64,000 nt of DNA from Cordilura impudica (GCA_963682025.1 CAVMKG010000168.1:1-64000); one strand, 5' to 3'; counted from the stretch's first letter, positions 32,797-44,139 are shown. A program made the numbers and translations. The notes: generated from the sequence alone by a model not told the origin.

Positions 32797-33724
32797 AAGG
32801 GTGATTTTTTTAAGAGCTATAGGAAAGTTTTCCAAAAAAAAACACATACAGTTCAGAAAAATGCATGAAATCTTTATTTGAATCGATAGTACGGTCAATA
32901 TAATTTAATTGTTTCATGCAAATGTTGACCGTGACAGCGCCTCAAATGGCCCATCCGCTTAGTCCAATTTTGGCATACTCTTTCCAACATTTCGGCCGGT
33001 ATCTCACGAATAAATGCTTCAATGTTGTCTTCCAATGCGTCAATTGAAGCGGGATTGTCTGTATAGACATGAGCTTTAATACAGCCCCACAAAAAATAGT
33101 CTAAAGGCGTTAAATCGCACAATCTAGGCGGCCAATTGACTGGTCCCAAACGTGAAATAAAATGTTCACCGAACTCGCCTCTCAATAAGTCCATTGTTGC
33201 GCGTGCTGTGTGGCATGTCGCACCGTCTTGTTGAATCCACATGTCATGCAAGTCAAGCTCTTGCATTTTGGGTAAAAAAAAGTTGGATATCATCTCTCGG
33301 TAGCGCTCACCATTCACAGTTACGTTACGATTCGTTACGAATCGATAATTGATGGTCATCATTAACACTGGCCGATACAGCTGCGATATTTTCTTCAGTT
33401 CGCACTCTACGTAAGCATGTTGGTGGTTTAATGTCCAACAATGTAAATTTGCTGCGAAATTTTGTCACAATAGCCCGAATAGCCGCTTCAGTGGGTCGAT
33501 TAAACTGACCATAGAATGGAAGAAGCGCGCGATGAACTTTCTTAACAGAGCACGCATTTTGATAATAAAATTCAATAACTTGCAAGCGTTGTTCGTTTGT
33601 AAGACGATTCATGGTTAAATTATAGACCAAACTGAAGATGTTTGACAATGAAACAAAACACGAAACGTGCGTCAGCTGTTTAAACCAGTGTTGCCAAAAA
33701 GATAGTAGCTAAAAAATCACCCTT
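32797..33724 (-). mobile_element. Internally deleted mariner-type transposon in LINE-C
   Basis: 928 bp with terminal inverted repeats AAGGGTGATTTTTT (32797 onward and, inverted, ending 33724) and TA target duplications (32795-32796, 33725-33726). Same family as the longer element at 51779-53083. The transposase (minus) is split: 33648-33325 holds the N-terminal helix-turn-helix region ('MNRLTNEQRLQVIEFYYQN') and 33368-32895 holds the C-terminal catalytic half with 'WIQQDGATCHTA' and 'CDLTPLDYFLWG'. About 125 residues between them, including the first catalytic Asp, are missing compared with the other copy. It cannot encode active transposase but keeps both ends. Confidence 0.88.
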
Positions 33725-33726
33725 TA

Positions 33727-34992
33727 TGTGCACTTAATAAACGAAATGACTCCATGGTATCATTAACTAGGGCAGACGAGGTTGCGTTACCTAGCTTCGC
33801 TGAGATCAAATGATTCGAGGCAAAGGTTTGTGCTAAGATTTCACACTTTTCCTGGTTGGTAGAAGAATACCGAGAAGAATTATGTTTTAAGACTGGCATA
33901 TTATTCGGCTTTTTTCTTAGATTCCAAAAAGGGGGAGAGCCTTTCTCTAACGTAGATAGTAAGTTATCCCATGACTTATTTCTGAAGAAGATGATTTCCT
34001 CACGAATTATTATATTAATTTCCCTTAGCTGAGAATAATCGTTATGGATCCTATAGCGTTGCCAATTTCGACGAATACAATTTCTCTGTTGTATCATGTT
34101 TTTAATATAATTAGGCAGAGAATTGGTTTTTACAGTTACGTGACTTTTTGGTACACTAAAAGCGATAGCATCATTTAAAATATTTTCAAAATTTAAAAAA
34201 TTTTCATCAATGTGATCGCTGTTTAAAATATTTTCGAATATAGGCAAGCTTAGGTTTCTATTTATGAACCTAACATACTTTCCCCAATTGGCATTATTGA
34301 AATTATATTTGAGGAAATTTGAGGTGCTATAAGTACAATTTGGGGACATTTTCACAAGTAAATGGTCCGAGCTGAGATCATTTATCACTTCAGCAGGAGA
34401 AAATATAAGTGGGTCATTAGTTAGAAAGAAGTCGATAGTGGAGGCTTGTCTATTCACACTTGTTGGTATGAACGTGTTATCAGAAGGGTAAATTATATTA
34501 ATATTGTACGAATCCAGTTTTTCGTGTAAGATATTTCCCCAACAATTGGATCTAATACAACCCCACGACTGATGTCTTCTATTAAAGTCACCATCTAGTA
34601 AATATCTTTCACTTCCGCTGAGTTTGTGAATGTCAGATGCGAAGAGTCGCTTCTTTACACCGTCTGAACCTGTTGAGCCTCCAGGGTAGTAACATGACAA
34701 TATATTAATAGCGCCTCCTACTAGGAAAAGTTTAACACCAATATTCTCAATGAGAGTAGTGTCTACTAAGGGCAGTAATTTATGGGGCACATTCTTCTTT
34801 ACGATTACTGCTACACCGCCACCCCTACCATTTTCTCCGTCATTTCTGTATACTTTAAATTCATTGTTGCTTATAGAAATGTTAGAATTAAGACCAGTTT
34901 CTGAGACTAAACATATGGGTAGTTAATAATTGATGTTTATGGCGAATGCCTATTGCATTCCAGGTTATAAGTTTTATTCCATTGTTGTCCAT
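33727..34992 (-). pseudogene. LINE-C ORF2, APE-type endonuclease
   Basis: ORF2 starts at the ATG 34992-34990, which overlaps the ORF1 stop in TAATG. The beginning reads 'NGIKLITWNAIGIRHKHQ', followed by a frameshift. Then the long frame from 34790 has 'GGAINILSCYYPGGSTGS', 'YLLDGDFNRRHQSWG', 'STIDFFLTNDPLIF' and 'DLSSDHLLVKMS', the expected order of endonuclease boxes. It continues into the linker 'MIQQRNCIRRNWQRYR' and is broken by the mariner at 33726. Confidence 0.85.
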
Positions 34993-36070
34993 TACGATAA
35001 GAACTTGCATGCGAGATTAGTGATGACCTTGAATTGTTCAGCTTTGTTTTTGCAATTTCTAAGATTATTTATTAACTCCATAGTTAAATTTTTAATTTCC
35101 TGCAGTAAGAATAAATCACTGGAGTCACAATCAGTACCAGGATGTTTGTTGCTGTTGTTGTTAATATTTTTGTTTGCTTGCCAAATACCTGCAGACGTTG
35201 AAGTACTTTGGCGTAGTGCATTTGGAAAACTGTTGTTGTAATTTGCAGCGTACGAAACTCCAGAGCCAAACCGGACGTGTCGTGATGCTGGTTGGGTGCG
35301 TTGTCTCATATTGAGATACATTATTTTACAATTTACACATTTAGAGGTAGATTCCTTGCAATCAGAAGTCTTATGTTGGCCAGCGCAGTTAGAACAAAAA
35401 GTTTTGACCTTACAACGGCTAGAGCCGTGACCACACATTTGGCAATTATAGCATTGGGTAATCTTGTTTTTCTTTGATTGCTGAAATTCCCATCTCACCT
35501 TCAAATAGTCGATTACAGAGTAAGTTTGCCGATGTTCCTTCATGGTAATTGTTTTTTGTTTGAAATATACTACATAAATTAGATACTCCATATTATAAGT
35601 GTTCTTTTTAGTAACAATTTTAACGTCTAAACATTGAAGCCCCATATCAATAATTTTTTTTTTAATAATAGTGGGATCATGTTTATCAAGACCAAATAGA
35701 AGTGCTTTGTAGGGTTTTTCATCTTTGGCGGTGTAACTGAAAAAATCGTATTTGTCAACAGGTAGCTTGCAAATTGCATCATGTTCGGATTTAATTTTAA
35801 GGAATAATTTCAAACCAATTGAAATCTTTCTAATGGCGTAATCACATATTTTACTCAATTTGCAAAGTTCATGCAGTTCTTCAGTTCTACATTTCAAAAT
35901 AGTGATTTAACAGTTTTTTTTAATAATATCATCGTCGTCAATAATTTGCAAAGGAGCAAAATAATTGTTATTTTGTGATGCACTAGGTGCATTATTAATT
36001 GTTTTTGGTTTTTTTTTTCATTATGTTAACGCTTAATGCGTTGACATTGTTACCAGAGATTGACCGTTTG
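34992..36070 (-). pseudogene. LINE-C ORF1, gag-like protein with CCHC knuckles
   Basis: The main frame, 35897-34992, has a region 'DEKPYKALLFGLDKHDP' typical of the domain ahead of the knuckles in jockey-type gag. It is followed by 'CYNCQMCGHGSSRC' (CX2CX4HX4C), 'CSNCAGQHKTSDC' and a third pair 'CVNC'. Upstream sequence up to about 36070 ('VNALSVNIMKK', 'NNYFAPLQIIDDDD') belongs to the same protein but is shifted at A runs near 35905 and 36018. The product would bind LINE RNA. The stop codon overlaps the ORF2 start by one base. Confidence 0.82.
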
Positions 36071-36900
36071 ATGTTATTATAAATTTTTTAGTTTTTATTT
36101 TTGTTTTTGTTTTTCTTTTTGTTGTTATTGTTTTTAATGCAAACAAATTAATGTTAATAAAACAACACTATGCACTTAGCACTACTGTTTACAAGAACAT
36201 GTCTCCTCACAACAAGAGCTCATGCATAACTGATAACAAATATAAACAGCTGGTGTATTGCAAATATTGCTGATAAACTTTAGCATTATAGCATGTTCAG
36301 ACGGCAAAATAAACCAATTGTTTCGCTCTCTGAATCCCGATTGCGAACCTTGGTGTTCAGACGAGTGTTCTTGTTTCATTTTGACATTTATATATTTTGT
36401 GCAAATATTTGAAGACATCCTTCTACACTTTACGTTTCGCTATTTCATTTTTTCCATTTTTATTTTAATATATATATATATATGTAAATACATTTTTTTT
36501 TTTTTTTTAAATGTTAAATGCTTCTATTTATTTTATTCTTTATATTCATTTTTTTTTTGTCTTTGTTTATATATTTTTGACAGCTAGTTCATATAAACTA
36601 TCGATAATTTTTTATCAAAATTGGAGATGACACTCAATATTTCTAGGTTCACAACTAGGTTCAAAATGAACCAAGTAGGTTCGCTCTCAAAATTTTTTGT
36701 GGCGAATCATGTAGATTCAATCATGATTCGGGCGCGAACCGTGAATGGGAGAGCGAACCGCGAATCTTGCTATCCGTGTGACCATATCATTAAAAGTTTG
36801 TGTATGTGGAACCTCAGCTATTCACAAACAGCCTTAAAGTATGCAATCCAATCGGAATAAAGTTGGTACATCAATCACACAAACACCGTAATCGAAACGA
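36071..36900. other. LINE-C 5' side and flank, no recognised gene
   Basis: Runs of T and TA (36466-36510) and short G/C-richer stretch near 36700-36780 with repeated 'gcgaaccg'-like words. The LINE-C 5' end probably lies near 36100-36200 but is not defined. No coding sequence recognised. Confidence 0.4.
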
Positions 36901-37925
36901 AGAATTACGGAAACATCTCCAGATGATACGATATATGTGGGAGCAGCAAGAAATATGAACGCTAAGGTTCTATTGGAGATGATTCAGGTATCTATGGTAA
37001 AAATTTACCCACAAAAGAAGATTTTGACGAAATTAAAACAAATATACAATCGATGTTGATGAAATTATAAAAGAAAACCAAATTTTCTAGAAGAAAAAGG
37101 AAATAAAGATCACGCTATTGTGTGCTTAGAAGAACACATGAAGCGTAGAAATATTATAATTCGTGGCATAAACGCAGGAAAGTCAATTTATGAAGCTGTG
37201 GACATATTAATGAAGAAAAATTTTTAAATTACTACTATGGTTGAAATCGAAAATATTCGTAAACTGTATGAGAAGAATGGAAAAATGAGTGTTATTGTCG
37301 AAATAAAATCTGAAAGGATGGTGGACGAGATACTGAAGCATACAGGAAACCTAAAAGGCACAACAATAACTATAGAGAACGATTTGGGAAGTGAAAAATT
37401 ACAAGATAAGAAAGTAATGATGCAAGTGAAGACGGATATTCTTTTTATCAGCAAAAATCATCGTGTAAGTGTACGAAATGATAAGCTTAAGATAGAAAGT
37501 AAGTTTTTTAAATGGAGTAAAAACAAAGAATTAGTTTGTAACTCTGAAAAAGCCGAAGAAGTTTTAAGAGATTTGTATAGAGACACGATATCTTGTTTAG
37601 ATTTAAACTATTATAATATTCTCACTAAATTGATTTCAAAAAACTAAAAAAAAAAATTGTAAAGCTTTTGATAATGTGGTACCGATATCAAATGAAATAA
37701 TTATAAAATAAATAAAAATACTTTCATATAAAATACGTGGTCTCGAAAAAAAGCTACTCTATACCGACTTCTTTAACTACATAAACACTTTTGATATTTT
37801 TATTCTATTAGAAACTCATATTTGTGAAGATAAATTGGAGCAATTTCGAAAATGTTTCAAAAACCATAATATCTGTTGGAAAACAGCGCACAGTGTAAGT
37901 TTTAGCCATTCTAGGGAGACAAAAT
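36901..37925 (+). pseudogene. LINE-D: ORF1 with RRM-like domain and start of ORF2 endonuclease
   Basis: The frame 37237-37647 ('MVDEILKHTGNLKGTTITIE', 'KKVMMQVKTDILFISKN') continues from an upstream frame, 'LEEHMKRRNIIIRGINAGK' (about 37124-37190). This pattern matches ORF1 proteins of LINEs with an RNA-recognition fold and C-terminal domain rather than CCHC knuckles. After the stop, 37716-37915 reads 'IRGLEKKLLYTDFFNYINTF' and 'DIFILLETHICEDKLEQF', the N-terminal boxes of an endonuclease. The element then ends abruptly just before LINE-E. Its ORF2 may be of the same family as LINE-F (42600-43930). Confidence 0.65.
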
Positions 37926-38004
37926 AAAATATCTTGGAAAAAAATTAAACTAGACTTATGAATTTTGGTACTTAATTGGTAGTTGTCAGGCTGGCATATT
38001 CTCT

Positions 38005-39270
38005 GCTTGCCTAGAATTGGCGTACACCCCCAGGGCTTGGCAGGAGGCCAAAGTGGTCTTCATACCAAAGCCGGGAAAGGAAAGCTACGCGAACCCAAAG
38101 GCCTATCGACCGATAAGTCTTACATCTTTCCTACTGAAAACCATGAAGCGAATAGTCGATAACATGGTTAAATATCAAATCCCAAATGAATTGTTGAAAT
38201 TCAAACAGCACGCTTATTTAAAGGGACGCTCAGTGGAAACTGCGCTTCATGAAGTAGTTCACCACATCGAAAGATCTTTTGATCTAAAAATCTTCACCCT
38301 AGCTATATTCATTGATATAGAAGGAGCTTTTAACAATGTATCAACCAATACGCTATTCCAATCCATAGAGCGATTCGACATAGACCGGGATATTAAAGCC
38401 TGGATCAGTCACATGCTAGGGAATAAATGGATAAGTTGCGAGTTTGGTGGCATTAAAATAAGAAGCAAGGTTTGTTGTGGGACACCTCAAGGGATAAAAT
38501 CCCCCCTTTTCTGGGTGACCACTATAAACAGTCTGCTAAGGATTCTAGCCAATAAAGGTTTCCAACCTGTCTGCTACGCAGACGACGTAGCGATACTGTT
38601 AAGGGGGGAAAGACCTAGAGATTTATGTAGGAGGGCGTCGAATGCATTCGAAATAGCATATGACTGGGCATAACCGCCATATTGGGTTTGAATGTGAACT
38701 CAGAGAAAACTGAAATATGCCTCTTTACAAGGAAGACGAAAATAATCGACTTTGATGAAACTCGCTTCCAGGGCAAAACGATTAGAATCACACAGACGGT
38801 CAAATACCTTGGTGTGATTCTCGATAAAAAAACTTACTTAGCAAAACCACAACGAGAGCAGGGTTGCCAAGGCTCATCATGTATGGGTCATTTGCAGAAG
38901 GGCTATGGGATTTAAACTCGAGGATGACATATTGGTTTTACACAAGCGTCGTTAGACCTATTCTAACCTATGCATCCATAGTCATATGGACATCAATGAA
39001 CAGGAAATGTTACATTAAACTACTCCAAAAGATACAGCGTCACTGTTGCATAGGAATCAGTGGTGCAATAAGGACTACATATATGTGGGCTTTAGAGAAT
39101 ATTCTATCTATACACCCAATCGAGATTAGAATTAAATATGAGTTAGCTCTGGCCATGTTACGACTAAGAGTAACAGGGGAATATATCATCGACCACATGA
39201 CCAGACACCAGACTATTTTAGACCAAATTCCGGGACTCAACACAGTGACTATTACCTGTGATAGAATCGC
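38005..39270 (+). pseudogene. LINE-E reverse transcriptase
   Basis: Read from three frames (38017-38673, 38682-38915, 38864-39625). Motifs: 'WQEAKVVFIPKPGKESYANP', 'AYRPISLTSFLLKTMKRIVD', 'LAIFIDIEGAFNNVSTNTLF', 'CCGTPQGIKSPLFWVTTIN', active site 'PVCYADDVAILLRGE' (about 38568-38612), 'GLNVNSEKTEICLFTRK' and 'VKYLGVILDKK'. Frameshifts near 38675 and 38850. The thumb region 'WLYTSVVRPIL'-like segment appears here as 'YWFYTSVVRPILTYASIV'. Confidence 0.87.
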
Positions 39271-40192
39271 GGAAGTGTCAACAGATATACCCTGTAGTAT
39301 ACAGATACCAGACACGGAAAGTTGGATGAACGGGAATATTCTACAAAACCTTCCAGGGTCACATTACTATACGGACGCCTCTAGTCTGCATGGTAAGACT
39401 GGGATAGGTTTTTACGATGAGGACCGGTCCACAGGGATATACCTCCGCCTTCCGGAACACAACTCTGTCTTTCAGGCTGAATTGGTAGCGATAAAGGTAT
39501 GTATTATGTCTATTAACGTACGGGATTCCCCAAGTCCCGGAGACGTGAAAATATTTACGGACAGTCTAGCGGCTATCAGACCGATATCCGCGGACAAAAC
39601 TAGATCAAGGACTATCCTCGAGTGAAAGGAGGAGATTTCAAACTTCTCCAGAAGAGGCAGAATTGAAATCGTTTGGATCCCAGGACACAGTGGTATAATG
39701 GGAAATGAGATTACTGACGAACTGGCCAGGAAGGGCTCTTTCCTGGAAAGAGTAAATTTGGAAAACCCAATACCTTTCAAGTAACTCAAATTGGAACTGG
39801 AATACTGGGCGTTCAGTTCATATGTATCAATTTGGAAAGGGACTGACATCGGTGAGGTTACAAAGATATTGTGGGGTTCTCCCAACACTACAAGAACTAT
39901 GGAGATCCTGAGTCTGTGTAGGGTAGAACTTAGTAGGGTAATTGGCATCCTCACTGGATACTCTGAGCTGAGTGCTAACCTATACCGTATAGGACGGGCG
40001 GAATCAGCCATTTGTAGAGCCTGCGGAGAGGATGACGAAACCCTAGAACACTACCTCTGCTACTGTCCTCCATTTGCGAGAATAAGGGTCAGATATCTAT
40101 CCAACAACATCTTACCAGGCCTGACGGGTCTTAGGGGGATAAGCTGGAAAATACTCAAGAAATTTGCTGATGAAACCGAATTTCTAAGTTAG
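39271..40192 (+). pseudogene. LINE-E RNase H and C-terminal zinc-finger region
   Basis: RNase H boxes in order: 'HYYTDASSLHGKTGIGFY' (first Asp), 'FQAELVAIKVCIMS' (Glu), 'KIFTDSLAAIRPIS' (Asp) and, after a TGA at 39623-39625, 'WIPGHSGIMGNEITDELAR' (His and last Asp). A TAA at 39781-39783 is followed by 'MEILSLCRVELSRVIGILTG' and 'CRACGEDDETLEHYLCYC', a Cys/His motif at the C-terminus. The ORF ends at 40192, followed by about 140 bp of 3' UTR. Two in-frame stops make the gene inactive, but the rest is well preserved. Confidence 0.87.
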
Positions 40193-40348
40193 TAGATGGG
40201 TAGATAACCGGCTGAACGTAGAGATGTCGAGCGTACAACAGGCCGACCTCCTGACTTAGGTTTATATCCGGACACAACGGATATGAGCTATGTGTATATA
40301 TAGCTCCTCTTATCAACCTAACCTAACTAAACCTATGAATTTTGGTAC

Positions 40349-40499
40349 AATGTGTTACTAGGCCAATATGTACCATTGTCAAAAAAATGGGCGAAATTGG
40401 ATCATTGCCACGCCCACCTCCCATACAACTGCAAAAATTTATATCTGATATTATTCGCGTTGGATAATCAAAAAGTAAAATGCGGCGAGCATGCATGAA
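40349..40499. other. Flank of LINE-E with a Helitron-2-like block
   Basis: Contains 'tgccacgcccacctcccat', a block shared with Helitron-2 copies in this window. Too short to assign. No gene. Confidence 0.4.
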
Positions 40500-41850
40500 A
40501 ATGTTTAAAATAAATAATAAAGAGGTAGAAGTAACAATAAGTGATTGAGTCCAGTTATCCGTACCGTTATTTCAGAGTCTCTAAAAAACCGTCTAGCGTT
40601 GTTACGCCATTCGTATTACCACCTTTTGGACTTGGCGTTGAAAGTCCTTTTTCGGACTTAAATTTTCTTTGAATTAGCCATTTTTTTATTCAACTTTAAT
40701 TTTTTCACCTGTTCTTGTGACGCGCCACTTGCTTACCTCCAGCTTGTAAAATATTTGCAACAGGCCCTCAATGAACTTTATCCACGAATGAAGTGGAGAA
40801 ATTCCAAGTGAGAGCGCTTTTTGATTAATAATTTTTTGTGATAAAGCTTTTCATTATTAATTTCGCTTGGTTTTGCTTTGCATATATAACAAGATTGTGC
40901 AGAACTGTTTTCAGATAGTGCGTTTCAAACCTTTTCATCAATCATAGACAAAATTAGATTGGACTTGATACTTAAATTTAATTTGTTCGTTTTCATAATA
41001 GTAGGGGTTAGAAGTAAAATCTGATCATCGATATTTTTACCTCTTTTGCTAAAGTTTCTGTTGTTTCTTTTGCAAATATTAGTTTAATTGGACAAAAATA
41101 TTTTGGTCATGAAGGAGCAGGATTTTGCCAAATAATTCGTTTACAATTATTTTTTGTACAAAACAACTGAAATGGTACCAAAGATAACCTGAATAATGAT
41201 ATATCGCTGAGGTTTTCTTGAGAAAATTTTTGTTCATATTGGGTTTGAGTGAAGTCATCACAGTCCTATTTTACTAAAAGGTGCAATTCTTCGTTAAAAC
41301 TTGACGTGGAAAGCAAAAGATCTTCAAGAGCTATGCATAATTTTGATAGAGTATAATCAAGAAATTTTTTGGTAGAAATTTCGTCAACATTTATCTTAAT
41401 AATTTCTCATAACATGGATATAATTTGGCGTATAACTGTTGCACATGATTTCTCATTGAACGATATGTGTTTGTCGATGATTTGTATCGATCATCATTGC
41501 AAGTGCTTCTTTTGGGGGCAAAATTTTTACAATTTCATTAGAAATTCTGGCTTTTTTTTATATTGGAACCTGTCTGAAGCAGAATCTCGTTTACCTGTTG
41601 ACCGCAATTTTTTTCGGCTGCTAAATATAGCTCTTAAGTAGTTACTGAATTCAAGACTTGTTTTGCTCTTCTTATCTTTGTTTTCTGCGAACTTTCATTG
41701 AACGCCTTTAATGGTCTTCCAGCTTCAAATTTTTCTTTTGGTTTCTTATAAGTAAATTGAGGAATTTCAATTTTTGTGCTTAACCAGGGACCATAACGAC
41801 GACAAAATCACGTTTTGTTCGGTTTACCGCTTTCCACCTTAGCTTAAATC
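40500..41850 (-). pseudogene. Decayed transposon-type protein, possibly RAG1/Transib-like
   Basis: Minus-strand frames with many stops line up into one protein relic. From the N-side: 'YGPWLSTKIEIPQFTYKKP' (about 41765-41820), 'KFEAGRPLKAFNESSQKTK' (about 41688-41745), 'LYPCYEKLL' (about 41400-41430), 'LSLVPFQLF' and 'RIIWQNPAPS' (about 41110-41195), 'SMIDEKV' then 'SCYICKAKPSEINN' (CYIC codons 40880-40891), 'GISPLHSWIKFIEG' and 'LLQIFYKLEVSKWRV' (about 40728-40812), and 'GNTNGVTTLDGF' (about 40585-40625). I know this order from arthropod and cnidarian transposon-related proteins. The part from the CxxC pair onward resembles the layout of the RAG1 core, but the residue after 'LH' where RAG1 has an Asp is not Asp. 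That it is a coding relic is fairly safe; the RAG1 link is inference. Confidence 0.5.
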
Positions 41851-42590
41851 TAATATACACAGTTTTTACAAAACTTTGTAATTGTTTATAATCAATAAGA
41901 GAATTACAACTTCTGCTTATTTTTCTACAAATATGGTTTACGGAACGGTCGAGCCTTTCATTTTCGGGTGTTTTAAGCCATATATCAAAAATTTCATGGT
42001 ATGTGGTCTTATCACTCTTTATTTGTTTTTTATTATTATTTTTTTTTTGAAACCGGCAAATCTCGGCAAATAATTTTATATGTGCCTTAAAGCAGGTACC
42101 TTAGAAGTTAATTTAAAACTAATATGGTGTTGAAGCGTTATGAAGAAAAAAAATTTTCGATTATAGAATTTAGTTTCTTTTTCCTAACTTAAAGAAACGA
42201 GTAATTGTTTAAATTAAATAGCACTAAAAGAATTTTCCAGGCTCCAAGAATAAATTCCCATGATATTAATAGCGAATAAGTTTAGCTTCAACCCAAAAAA
42301 AGAATTGTTACAAAATTCGATTCCAATAAAAAGTTACACGCTTTTAAAAATGAGCAATTTCATGTAAGTTTTTTGTTGTTTTTAATTCACTCAATAATAT
42401 TTAAGTTTAAAGTACCGTTATATTGTTATTGTTGACAAATAAGCAAACATTTTGCATTTTATTATTTTATGACAATTGCTCTTTCATATTTGATAATAAT
42501 AATATATACTCAAATTGAAACTCACAAAACGACTTTTGTCCAGCTAGGTTAGCAAAATCTTACACTGTGCAGCGTATAGACACAACATAT
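41851..42590. other. A+T-rich stretch without recognised gene
   Basis: Small ORF at 41882-42073 ends in a hydrophobic run but has no family resemblance I can name. No repeat of this window is found here. Confidence 0.4.
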
Positions 42591-43930
42591 GTGGAAGAGC
42601 AAATGGGGCTTGTATGTATTGGGTCAACAAAAACTTTACAAATACTGAAGTAAAAAGCTCGGTTATCAATAACACAGAGATTGATAAAATACTTATAACA
42701 ACTAACAATACAGATATAGTTTTATATCTACTATATTTACGAGGTGCAACATGGGAAGTAGAATTTGGTATAGTTGAAAATTATTACTTGAAAATTGTGG
42801 CGAAGATGCAGTGGTAATTGGCAATATTAATATCTGTGGTCACAAGCATTAACCGCCAAAGCGAAAATAATGCATTCCAGACAAAAAACTTTTTATATAA
42901 GTGTAGTGGGTTTTCACTATGACTGAGTATTTCACGCAAATATGAAGTTTTTTTAATAGCATATGACAGCATGCATAACTCAAATCGTCGATAATCATGC
43001 TTTTAAGAAAAATAACTGTTTATATACATGTAATGGTGCGTCAATACGACTTTGGTCAGTATGTTTTCATTAATAACTTTTTAAATAACAGTGTTAGAGA
43101 AGTGGAGATTTCACGTAAATATAGAGCGTTGTTAGTAGAATAGCATAGTATACATAACTCAAATCGTTCTTAAGTCGACTTAGGCGGTTATCGGTCACAA
43201 ACGATATAAGGATTGGGGAAATGCAGCAAACGACAGATGAAGTGGTTCAAAGTTGGTATCCAGGTTACTTAAGCAGAAGATAATCTAAGGATAATGTTAT
43301 AAATAATAAGGGTAAAAAGTTTATGGATTTCTGTGAGGACCATGGTTTAATAATAGGAAACAGTAGTATAAAGGGCGAAGAGGATGGTGAATTTACGTTT
43401 ATAAGTGGAGTTGGAGAATCAATGAATGATACATATGCTGTATCACAAGAAGTATTTCCAAATATGGAGAGATTTTCTGTAGAAGATAAGACCTGGTCGG
43501 ATCATCTACCAATTTGTCTGCATTAATACTAAAAACTTTGTTAAAAAAATTGAAAAAATACCTTCAAACCTTAAATGGCTTGATAATGAAAAAGAAAAAT
43601 ATAAGGCAAATGTAAAAACAAGTATGCTTCCAATGAAAGAAAGCAATATTGAGATCGATTTAGAAGCTATAACAAGCGTAATAAAGAAATCTGTACAAAA
43701 ATGCAATGATCAAAAAAAGTATATGCTCCTAAAAGCCCATGGTTTGACTGAACATGCAATAATGCACGAAATAAATAATTTCAACTACTAAAAACGCACA
43801 GAAGTTCACAGAACGCTGATGAAAAACTAAACTATCTACAAGCTAATGTAAGATACAAGAAAATCTGTGAGGAGAGTAAAATAAAACATTATAAAAAGAG
43901 TTAGAAATTAAATTAAATAATGTCTGTGAT
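42591..43930 (+). pseudogene. LINE-F: endonuclease fragment, interrupted by a MITE
   Basis: The frame 42614-42817 contains 'YLRGATWEVEFGIVENYYLK' and leads to 'VVIGNIN' (GDFN-like box, about 42810-42832). After the MITE (42846-43192), 43200-43300 reads 'RIGEMQQTTDEVVQSWYPGY', and 43323-43526 has 'FMDFCEDHGLIIGNS', 'DGEFTFISGVGESMNDTYAV' and the terminal box 'KTWSDHLPICL'. Downstream to about 43930 is a Lys-rich linker with stops. This is the second half of an APE-type endonuclease. Neither RT nor ORF1 is next to it. It may belong with LINE-D (36901-37925). Confidence 0.75.
42846..43192. mobile_element. 347-bp MITE with 8-bp target duplication
   Basis: Flanked by direct repeats GGTCACAA at 42838-42845 and 43193-43200. 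The ends are short imperfect inverted repeats: GCATTAACCGCCAAAG at the left, and GATAACCGCCTAAG reading inwards on the other strand at the right. There is no ORF. An 8-bp duplication fits hAT-type elements, although the terminal bases are not the usual ones. An internal block with 'cataactcaaatcgt' occurs twice (near 42975 and 43152). Confidence 0.75.
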
Positions 43931-44139
43931 TGTAAATTGTAGTGGAAGAGATCGAAAGAAATTAATAATCATTCATTAAACCAATTGGCTAATGTGGCTT
44001 CTTTAGATTTTGTAACATATATTATGACCCTGTTAAATCCACCCCAATTATCTAACGAATTGAGCTATACACCAATATATCAAGAAGATAGTTTTTTTGG
44101 ATGCTGATAAAACAATGACGGAGATTGTGAGTGTCACCT
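43931..44139. other. LINE-F linker remnant and flank
   Basis: Nothing recognised beyond Lys-rich reading frames that probably belong to the decayed LINE-F. Confidence 0.35.

Larger units (their letters stand above)
37972..40333 (+). mobile_element. LINE-E: 5'-truncated non-LTR retrotransposon with RNase H
   Basis: 2362 bp flanked by a perfect 15-bp target duplication TATGAATTTTGGTAC (37957-37971 and 40334-40348). It starts inside the reverse transcriptase, so it is a typical 5'-truncated insertion. Its 3' end is a short AACCTAACCTAACTAAACC tail instead of poly(A). RT plus RNase H plus a C-terminal CCHC-like 'CRACGEDDETLEHYLCYC' motif places it with I/R1/Loa-type LINEs rather than jockey. It is more GC-rich than its surroundings. 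Confidence 0.9.

Noticed and set aside
40310..40333. Telomeric repeat
   Set aside because: Only two to three CCTAA-like units that end exactly at a target duplication, so they form the LINE-E 3' tail.
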